A stretch of 6,124 nucleotides of DNA from Acidobacteriota bacterium (GTDB lineage: Bacteria; Acidobacteriota; Terriglobia; UBA7540): positions 1 through 6,124 of the forward strand of contig PMYF01000258.1 of the NCBI GenBank assembly GCA_003171295.1. The letters are read 5' to 3'. The translations under genes were made by a program, and so were the position numbers. Every line of letters starts with the position of its first letter. Position 1 is the stretch's first letter. The notes beneath the pieces were generated by a model. It saw only the letters and a program-made list of their open reading frames with translations, made no database searches and was not told the origin of the DNA. This document shows, one piece after another, positions 1 through 5,214 of this stretch.

Positions 1-144
1 TTTGGACAGATTAAAGAGGCGCGAGGGTTTCGGAGATTCCTGCTGCGAGGACTGGTGAAAGTGCAGGGGGAATGGCAGATGATCTGCGCCACGCACAATC
101 TGCTGAAACTCTTCCGCTGCGGATGGAGTCCCCAGAGTGTCTGA
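1..144 (+). CDS. IS1182-like transposase, C-terminal fragment (5' end outside window)
   Basis: The reading frame is open from the first base and ends at TGA 142-144, giving the last 47 residues of a protein that begins outside the window. It reads FGQIKEARGFRRFLLRGLVK, then V-Q-G-E-W, then an I-C-A-T-H-N-L-L-K-L stretch. The F-G-x-I-K-x-A-R-G-F-R-x-F-L-L-R-G and E-W-x-x-I-C-x-x-H-N-L-L-K-L patterns are the conserved C-terminus of DDE transposases of the IS1182 group (established family pattern, recognised by eye). This segment follows the catalytic glutamate of the RNase H-like fold and packs against it; the enzyme moves the element by cut-and-paste. The tail reaches a natural-looking end, so the visible part shows no damage, but whether the whole gene is intact cannot be seen. 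It is transcribed toward the operon, which lies on the opposite strand. Confidence 0.85.
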   Translation, partial: FGQIKEARGFRRFLLRGLVKVQGEWQMICATHNLLKLFRCGWSPQSV

Positions 145-209
145 AAGAGCTGACCCAACCTACAAAGCTCCTCTTCCGAGCAGCCTGGCCAGTGTCAAAG
201 GTCCAACAT

Positions 210-234
210 CCGACTCTCGGAGACCGAGAGTCGG
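210..234. repeat. Perfect 11-bp inverted repeat (stable hairpin)
   Basis: CCGACTCTCGG (210-220), a three-base AGA spacer, then CCGAGAGTCGG (224-234), an exact reverse complement. The stem has eight G-C pairs out of eleven, so it would be stable in RNA from either strand. It lies 65 bases after the transposase stop. The base run after it is CAAAAG on the plus strand and ATGTTGG on the minus strand, so there is no U-tract and it is not a canonical intrinsic terminator. It may still block transcription leaving the insertion sequence, or be part of the element's end structure. Confidence 0.75.
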
Positions 235-302
235 CAAAAGGTAAGATTTAGAAGCCTTATCTCCGACAGGCTCCTAGACTGATCCGATCAGGACAGGAGG
301 CT

Positions 303-494
303 TTAGCATATGGACAATTTGATTTTCGCCCCTCTGTTTGAGGAGAGAAAGGTGAAGTGAGTAACCCGTGGCCCTTTTCGTGCGCTGATAATACCCAAGT
401 TGATCCTAATCATGCGCCTGATCGCGCTACCCGTTATGACTGCCTTCACCTGGGTGTACCCCGAGCACCCGGACATCTCGGGGGAAGCCGGCAT
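303..494 (-). CDS. Doubtful small ORF overlapping the stop of the membrane-protein gene
   Basis: A minus-strand frame of 63 codons starts at ATG 494-492, which shares its A with the TGA stop (496-494) of the 285-residue gene, giving TGATG; a TTG start one codon earlier is also possible. It ends at TAA 305-303. Such a stop-start junction is typical of translationally coupled genes and is the only argument in favour. The product begins MPASPEMSGCSG and has no recognisable motif, no clear membrane helix and a basic, mixed composition like that of a chance frame. No convincing ribosome-binding site sits before it, and the hairpin at 459-483 falls inside it. Probably not a real gene. Confidence 0.12.
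   Translation of the reverse strand: MPASPEMSGCSGYTQVKAVITGSAIRRMIRINLGIISARKGPRVTHFTFLSSNRGAKIKLSIC
459..483 (-). terminator. GC-rich hairpin just after the operon, possible weak terminator
   Basis: CCCCGAG (459-465) and CTCGGGG (477-483) form a 7-bp perfect stem with an 11-base loop. On the minus strand it begins 11 bases after the stop codon of the membrane-protein gene, where an operon terminator would be expected. There is no following U-tract (the minus strand continues TACACCCAGG), so it would at best be Rho-assisted or serve to stabilise the mRNA 3' end. It also overlaps the doubtful small ORF. Confidence 0.3.
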
Positions 495-1351
495 CAATGA
501 AGAGGCAATGTAACAGGTCCGGGGAGTATCTGGTAGTCATCGTACGTCAACTTGCCATCGCGGTAGACTCTGATTCGAACTCTGTCACCAGGCTTTCCAT
601 TAACCGCAAGCTTGAATCTTCCCAGTTCGTCTGGCGACGTATCTCCATCCTGGCCGTCTACTGTGACTCTTACTTTCTTCTCCGCGCCGGGCGGGGGCAG
701 AACCGATCCCGTTAGACTCGTTACCGGATGTTCCCTCTCAAGGGTAAGATTGAGAGTGTCGCCTTCAACCGCAGGTGTAAGCCACTGCTGCTCATACCCA
801 TCAATCTGTGGTAAGACCCTGATTGGTTTTCCCTTGTATTGCGCCGATATACCTTTGAAGTTGGCCTCGCCATCCGGTCCAATGTTCGCGTGAGGAAGAC
901 CCGGCAGTTCCAGAGTAACCTGCCCTTTTGTGATCAAAGGGGTGTCATTACTGTGAGCACGCACCGCTAAATCAAAGGTTGGCGGTGGCGGTGGGACCAG
1001 CTTGAAGCCACCGATCAGAACAAGGCAAAACAGGACAACCGGGCCGCCGAGTTCAAGGACCGTGCCCAAATGTTTATATGTCAACCGGGCATAGGCCCGC
1101 ATCGCGCCGAACAGAAAAGCCGCGCACGACAAGGCCCACGGAATCAGGAGCAGGTAGAAAATCTGCCCCTGGGTTCCGCTCTCCACCAGTTTGGGGACTC
1201 TGTAAATGTAAAAGACCGTGAAACCGCCGGCCAGAATCAGCCCGATTGAGGCGATGAGGGCATAAGCCATTGCGGAGAGGGGTTGGGCAAGGTCGGCTTC
1301 GTCCCCAGTAGTTTCCTTTTTCCTGGCCACCATGCGTCGCTTCTCGTTCAT
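494..1351 (-). CDS. Three-helix membrane protein with two extracytoplasmic beta domains, function unknown
   Basis: 285 residues, not matched to a named family. Residues 1-27 are basic (KRR at 4-6, RKK at 10-12) and should stay in the cytoplasm. Hydrophobic helices lie at about 28-50, 62-86 and 96-119, with the basic loop RAYARLTYKH after helix 2; this predicts N-terminus inside and C-terminus outside. Five prolines (120-124) separate helix 3 from the exported part. Residues about 126-206 look like a small beta domain (pattern G-x-V-T-L-E-L, then I-G-P-D-G-E-A-N-F-K-G-I, then V-x-P-x-I-D-G-Y-E). Residues about 208-284 look like a transthyretin/carboxypeptidase-regulatory-like domain (LTGSV, D-E-L-G-R-F, G-D-R-V-R-I-R-V). 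The ATG overlaps the TGA of the TPR gene as ATGA, with GGAAAG just upstream as a ribosome-binding site, so translation is probably coupled. A second Met at residue 7 is an alternative start with little effect. Inference: membrane anchor or partner of the TPR protein. Confidence 0.88.
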   Translation of the reverse strand: MNEKRRMVARKKETTGDEADLAQPLSAMAYALIASIGLILAGGFTVFYIYRVPKLVESGTQGQIFYLLLIPWALSCAAFLFGAMRAYARLTYKHLGTVLELGGPVVLFCLVLIGGFKLVPPPPPTFDLAVRAHSNDTPLITKGQVTLELPGLPHANIGPDGEANFKGISAQYKGKPIRVLPQIDGYEQQWLTPAVEGDTLNLTLEREHPVTSLTGSVLPPPGAEKKVRVTVDGQDGDTSPDELGRFKLAVNGKPGDRVRIRVYRDGKLTYDDYQILPGPVTLPLH

Positions 1352-4300
1352 TGCTTCTTTCCGGCGCGGATTTTCGCTGCCTGCGTTTCGTAAGTTTGGG
1401 CTTCGTTGTCTCGCCCCATCTTTTGGAGTGTATTGGCCAGACTGGCAGCCACTTTGGCCACGCTTTCGGCGTCGACACCCGACACTGTCACCTCGATCTT
1501 CAAGGCACGCTTCAGGAGAGGTTCGGCCTCCTCATATTTGCCCTGAGACGTGAGGTTAGAGCCTAAGTTCTCGAGGTCATGCGCCACATTCAGGCTCTCG
1601 GGTCCGGATATCTTTTCATCGATCGCGAGGGCGCGCCTGCATAGCGGCTCGGCTTCCGAGTACTTTCCCTGGGCGCGGTAGAGCGAGCCCAAGTCGGACA
1701 GAGCTTTTGCAACATTTACGTCGTCCGGTCCCCACAACTTTTCGTCGATCGCCAGAGCGCGCTTGATTAGTGGTTCTGCTTCAGCGTACTTCTCCTGAGC
1801 GCGGTAGAGCGCGGCCAGGTTTGCGAGTGCTTCGGCAACGCCCCTGTCGTCAGGTCCCCACGCCTTTTCCTTAATCGCCAGGGCGCGCTTGTACAACGGC
1901 TCTGCCTCACCATACTGGCCTTCATTGCGGTAGAGTTCCCCAAGGTCGCCGAGGACCACCCCCAGTCTCCAATCATCCGGCCCCCCCAGCTTCTCGGTCA
2001 TTGCCTCTGCGCGGTTCAAGCACGGCTTCGCCTCGTCGTACTTACCCTGAGCCTGGAGTGCATAACCCAGGCGGTCAAGGTCACGAGCCGTATCTAGGTT
2101 CTCCGGTCCGGCAGCTTTCTCGTCGATTGCCAGGGCTCGCCTGTACAGCGGCGCTGCTTCCGCATAGCGGCTCTGTTTCAGGTAGAGCGCCCCAAGATCG
2201 GAGAGAGGGTTTGCAAGTCTTGGGTCCTCCGGCCCGGTCAGCTTTTCAATGATGGCCAATGAACGTTTCAACGGCGGCTCGGCCAGGGCGAATTTGTGCT
2301 CATCAACCAATAAGTCCCCGAGGTTGTCAAGGGCCGCAGCAGTATCCAGGCTCTCCGAACCGGTTACTCCCTCTTCGATCGCCAGGGCATGCCTGTAAAG
2401 AGGTTCTGCTTCTGTGAAGCGGCTCTGCTCCTGGTAGAGCGACCCCAGAGCGGAGAGGGCGTCGGCGTGATCCTGATCCTCCGTGCCGCCCAGTTTTTCA
2501 ATGATGGCCAATGAACGTTTCAACGGCGGCTCAGCCTCGGTGTATTTGTGCTCATCAAGCAATAACTCCCCGAGGCTGTCAAGGGCCGCAGCCGTTTCCA
2601 GGCTCTCCGAACCAGCTACTCTCTCTTCGATCGCCAGGGCACGCCTGTAAAGTGGTTCTGCCTCCGTGAAGCGGCTCTGTTCCTGGTAGAGCAAACCTAG
2701 AGCGGAGAGGCCGTCCGCGAGATCCTGGTCTCGCGGCCGTCCCAGCTCTTCCATGATGGCCAATGAACGCTTCAATGGCTGCTCTGCCTCGGCGTATTTG
2801 TGCTCACTCCGCAGTACCGATCCTACATAGTAAAGGTCGCGAGCCGTGGTCCAGTTCTCGCGATCGGATACTTTCTCATCGATGGCCAGGGCGCGCCTGA
2901 ACAGCGGCTCTGCCTCTGAGAAACGCCTCTGTTTGCGGTAAAGCATGCCGAGATCGTCGAGGGCCTCTGCCAGATCTGGGTCCTCCGGCCCGCCCAGCTT
3001 TTCCATGATGGCCAACGAATGCTTCAACGGCGGCTCAGCCTCGGTGTATCTGTGCTGATCAAGCAATACCAATCCCAGGCCGTCAAGGTCGTAAGCCGTC
3101 TTCCGGGTGTCCGGCCCAGCTGCCTTCTCATCAATCGCCAGGGCACGACTGTACAGACGGTCCGCATCTTTGTAACGGCTCTGGTGGCGATAGACCTCCC
3201 CGAGATCAAGAAGAATATCCGCCAGGAGGCCACTCTGAGATCCGGTTGACTTCTCGGTCATCGCAATCGACCGCTTCAAGAGCGGCTCCGCTTCCGCATA
3301 CTTCCCCCCGGCCATTAGGGAATGGGCCAGGGTGCCGAGGTCGCTGGCCACGTTCGGGTTCTCCGGACCCAATATCTCTTCGTCAATCGCCAGAGACCGT
3401 TTGTATACCTCTTCCGCCTCGGCATATCGGCCCTGGCGCCGATAAAGGATCCCCAGGGAACAGAGGGCACGCACCATCTCGCGGGTCGTCGGCCCCGCTG
3501 ACTTCTCCGCGATGGCGATCGAGCGCTGCAAGAGCGGTTCCGCCTCGGCGTATTTGCCCTGTGTGGCTAACGTACAGCCAAGCAAATCAAGTTCACGAGC
3601 CGTGGTCAAGCTTTCCGGACCCAAGGCTCTTTCATCGATCGCCAAAGCGCGCTTCAACAGCGCCTCCGCCTCCGTATAACGGCCCTGGGAGTAATCGGTC
3701 GTTGCCAAGAACTCCAGATGTGGGACAGCTTCAGGGTGATCTGGCCCAAGAGATTGTTCGCTTATGCTCAAGGCGCGTTTGCAAAGGGCCTCCGCTTCCG
3801 CGTAACGACTCTGAAAACAATATAGGCCGCACAACGCGCCCAGGTCTCTGGCCACTAGCGGGTTTTCTGGACCCAACGCCTTCTCGTCAATGTTCAAGGC
3901 GTGCTGGAACAGGGGTTCGGATTCCGCATACCGACCCCCTAGAGTGTAGATCCAGCCTCGCAAATTCAGAGCTGTGGCTGTGCTCGGGTGAGACTCTCCC
4001 AGGGTTTTCTGAGTCGCCGCCAGGGCTCGTGCGTTCATTGCCTCGGCATCTGCATAACGGCCACGGGCCATATAAATCGCTGACAAATCGTTCTCATTCT
4101 TGGTCACAAGTGGATGCCCAGATCCCAGCGCCTTGGTGTTGATCGCAATAGAACGAATCAACAGCTCCTCGGCGTCGTCATACTTACCCTGAGCGGCCAG
4201 TATGGATCCCATTGACGCCAGCAGAATCGGGTCATCCGGATGAATATCAAGGACTTTCTGCAGGTAGTCCTTCGCCGCGGCAAGGTGCCCTTGCATATAT

Positions 4301-5214
4301 TCGGCCTGGGAAAGTGGCACGTATCGCTGGAGGAAGACGCCCGGCGGAGACGGGATACTGGCAGCAATATACTTGCTGGCCTCAACATAATGTTCCCTGT
4401 AGAGCGCCGCCAACCCCTTGTCAAACGGGTCCTGGGTAGTCCTGGTCCACCGGTTGATGGCCGCCGAGAGTTCCCCAGGCGATACCCCGAGCTCCTTGGC
4501 TTGCTGGAGCGTGATTTCATCCACAGGAGCGAATTCGTTAGTGTTGCGATCGTCATGTCCCCGGGCCGCTAAACCCGAAACATAGGCAGGGTGGTAGGCG
4601 ATGGCTAATATGCGGGGTCGGCGCGGCTCGACCTCCTGAGGAATATCATTAGCGTCAGCAATTGCAGATTCAGGGTGTAAGTCTGGCTGCGCGGGCTTGA
4701 TTGTCAACGAAGAACGCGGACCCCCCTTCGGCAGGCCGGAATTCCGAGGTTTAATCCGAGAGGCCCTCTCGATCATGACGCAGCGCAAGGACTCGTCGGA
4801 ATTCAGCGCATCTTGGGGACGGAGCACCTTGATGGCGATGCTTTCCGCCTCTGGAGCGGGAAGGTAGGTTCGGCCGCGTTCGGCGACGCATGGGTCGATA
4901 ACGATCCAGCCGTCCACATGGAACTTGGCAGGAAAGCCAACCTTCAGCGGGGGTTGAAGTGGAAAAGCGAACTCACCCGAGTCGGAGGTTAATTGGCTGC
5001 CGGCAGCCTCAATCCGCACCTCGGTACGAGCCGCCGGCACATCGTTGTCTGGTCTGCGGACGCTGCCCGTGATGGAGGGCATTGACTGGCCGGGAGAGTC
5101 GCCGCTGAGCTCCTCGGAGTAGCCGAACGATACCAGCGCCAGAATAACGGCAGCGCCGCGTATCCATAGTTGCGCGCTGAAGTAGTTTCCAGACTTCTTT
5201 TGAAGCGAAACCAT
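1348..5214 (-). CDS. Exported giant TPR-repeat protein (about 24 TPRs) with N-terminal beta domain
   Basis: 1288 residues. Residues 1-33 form an export signal or uncleaved anchor: K6, K7 and R19 precede the hydrophobic stretch GAAVILALVSFGYS; no clear A-x-A site and no lipobox cysteine are visible. Residues about 48-130 resemble a carboxypeptidase-regulatory/transthyretin-like domain (ITGSV, T-S-D-S-G-E-F, F-H-V-D-G-W, R-G-R-T-Y-L-P). Residues 131-200 are a proline- and charge-rich linker. Residues about 232-330 hold the pattern A-K-E-L-G-V-S-P-G-E-L, then D-P-F-D-K-G-L-A-A-L-Y, and two TPRs of normal 34-residue spacing. From 331 to 1254 there are 22 TPRs of exactly 42 residues (consensus LGxLYxxQGKYxEAEPLxKR, then ALAIxEKxxGPE), and a partial one ends the protein. 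This is the TPR_12/kinesin-light-chain-like type, which binds protein partners; no catalytic domain is present. The ATG is the first possible start after an in-frame TAA about a dozen codons upstream; the ribosome-binding site (GGCGGGCGAG) is weak. First gene of the operon. Family and exact role unknown. Confidence 0.93.
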   Translation of the reverse strand: MVSLQKKSGNYFSAQLWIRGAAVILALVSFGYSEELSGDSPGQSMPSITGSVRRPDNDVPAARTEVRIEAAGSQLTSDSGEFAFPLQPPLKVGFPAKFHVDGWIVIDPCVAERGRTYLPAPEAESIAIKVLRPQDALNSDESLRCVMIERASRIKPRNSGLPKGGPRSSLTIKPAQPDLHPESAIADANDIPQEVEPRRPRILAIAYHPAYVSGLAARGHDDRNTNEFAPVDEITLQQAKELGVSPGELSAAINRWTRTTQDPFDKGLAALYREHYVEASKYIAASIPSPPGVFLQRYVPLSQAEYMQGHLAAAKDYLQKVLDIHPDDPILLASMGSILAAQGKYDDAEELLIRSIAINTKALGSGHPLVTKNENDLSAIYMARGRYADAEAMNARALAATQKTLGESHPSTATALNLRGWIYTLGGRYAESEPLFQHALNIDEKALGPENPLVARDLGALCGLYCFQSRYAEAEALCKRALSISEQSLGPDHPEAVPHLEFLATTDYSQGRYTEAEALLKRALAIDERALGPESLTTARELDLLGCTLATQGKYAEAEPLLQRSIAIAEKSAGPTTREMVRALCSLGILYRRQGRYAEAEEVYKRSLAIDEEILGPENPNVASDLGTLAHSLMAGGKYAEAEPLLKRSIAMTEKSTGSQSGLLADILLDLGEVYRHQSRYKDADRLYSRALAIDEKAAGPDTRKTAYDLDGLGLVLLDQHRYTEAEPPLKHSLAIMEKLGGPEDPDLAEALDDLGMLYRKQRRFSEAEPLFRRALAIDEKVSDRENWTTARDLYYVGSVLRSEHKYAEAEQPLKRSLAIMEELGRPRDQDLADGLSALGLLYQEQSRFTEAEPLYRRALAIEERVAGSESLETAAALDSLGELLLDEHKYTEAEPPLKRSLAIIEKLGGTEDQDHADALSALGSLYQEQSRFTEAEPLYRHALAIEEGVTGSESLDTAAALDNLGDLLVDEHKFALAEPPLKRSLAIIEKLTGPEDPRLANPLSDLGALYLKQSRYAEAAPLYRRALAIDEKAAGPENLDTARDLDRLGYALQAQGKYDEAKPCLNRAEAMTEKLGGPDDWRLGVVLGDLGELYRNEGQYGEAEPLYKRALAIKEKAWGPDDRGVAEALANLAALYRAQEKYAEAEPLIKRALAIDEKLWGPDDVNVAKALSDLGSLYRAQGKYSEAEPLCRRALAIDEKISGPESLNVAHDLENLGSNLTSQGKYEEAEPLLKRALKIEVTVSGVDAESVAKVAASLANTLQKMGRDNEAQTYETQAAKIRAGKKQ
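1846..3609 (-). repeat. Higher-order 252-bp (84-residue) dyad repeat, seven copies
   Basis: Within the TPR array, residues 536-1123 alternate between two TPR types. Type A carries D-L-D-x-L-G and ends in K-R-S-L/I-A-I with E-K-L-G-G-P-E-D. Type B carries D-L-G-x-L-Y-R and ends in R-R-A-L-A-I-D/E-E. The dyads begin at residues 536, 620, 704, 788, 872, 956 and 1040. At DNA level the string GATGGCCAA recurs at 2251, 2503, 2755 and 3007, exactly 252 bases apart. The last dyad (1040-1123) has drifted, with N-R-A-E-A-M in place of K-R-S-L-A-I. Confidence 0.85.
2209..2712 (-). repeat. Most recently duplicated pair of 252-bp units
   Basis: Bases 2461-2712 (residues 835-918) and 2209-2460 (residues 919-1002) are adjacent direct copies. 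By hand count about 66 of 84 residues are identical. The DNA keeps a 38-base identical stretch, 2243-2280 and 2495-2532, which includes synonymous third positions. Phrases such as Y-Q-E-Q-S-R-F-T-E-A-E-P-L-Y-R and the triple alanine before L-D occur only in these copies or their immediate neighbour. Confidence 0.8.

Larger units (their letters stand above)
1..234 (+). mobile_element. Right-hand part of an IS1182-like insertion sequence, end not defined
   Basis: The transposase tail (1-144) marks the right side of an insertion sequence whose left side is outside the window. Elements of this group usually end within a hundred or so bases of the transposase stop, at a terminal inverted repeat. 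The partner repeat is not visible, so the exact end cannot be fixed. The strong hairpin at 210-234 is a candidate landmark near the end but is not proven to be the terminus. No target-site duplication can be tested here. Confidence 0.5.
145..493. other. Gene-poor junction between insertion sequence and operon
   Basis: Between the transposase stop and the operon's last stop there is no convincing gene. It contains the hairpin at 210-234, a small imperfect dyad around 278-291 (CTGATC, C, GATCAG), a second GC-rich hairpin at 459-483, and one doubtful 63-codon frame on the minus strand (303-494). No tRNA, phage attachment core or direct repeat was recognised. The boundary where the insertion sequence stops and host DNA begins must lie in here. 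Confidence 0.6.
1453..4224 (-). repeat. Coding tandem array: 22 units of 126 bp (42-residue TPRs) in perfect register
   Basis: The aromatic residue of the K/R-Y/F-x-E-A-E core falls at residues 345, 387, 429 and so on every 42 residues to 1227, all tyrosine or phenylalanine. The next position, 1269, is a degenerate Asp in the cap. There are therefore no insertions or deletions across 2.77 kb of coding repeats. Most units are diverged at the nucleotide level. Recurrent plus-strand strings such as GATCGCCAGGGC (encoding the A-L-A-I core) and GGTTCTGC/GGCTCTGC (encoding A-E-P) show the same period. Confidence 0.93.

Noticed and set aside
497..893. Two short plus-strand frames (497-715 and 612-893) opposite the membrane-protein gene
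   Set aside because: They overlap each other and lie antisense to a gene with clear helices and domains; neither has a recognisable product.
1074..1478. Minus-strand frame spanning the junction of the two operon genes
   Set aside because: It overlaps both well-supported genes in another phase, has no motif, and looks like an out-of-frame translation.
3246..4142. Long plus-strand open frame (298 codons) opposite the TPR gene
   Set aside because: It is the antisense of the 126-bp repeats; the repeated composition keeps stops away, and its product is rich in Pro, Ser and Arg with no domain.
1453..4224. Regular repeats suggestive of a CRISPR or minisatellite array
   Set aside because: The period of 126/252 bp is a multiple of three, lies within one continuous reading frame, and translates into canonical TPRs; there are no short repeats separated by unique spacers.
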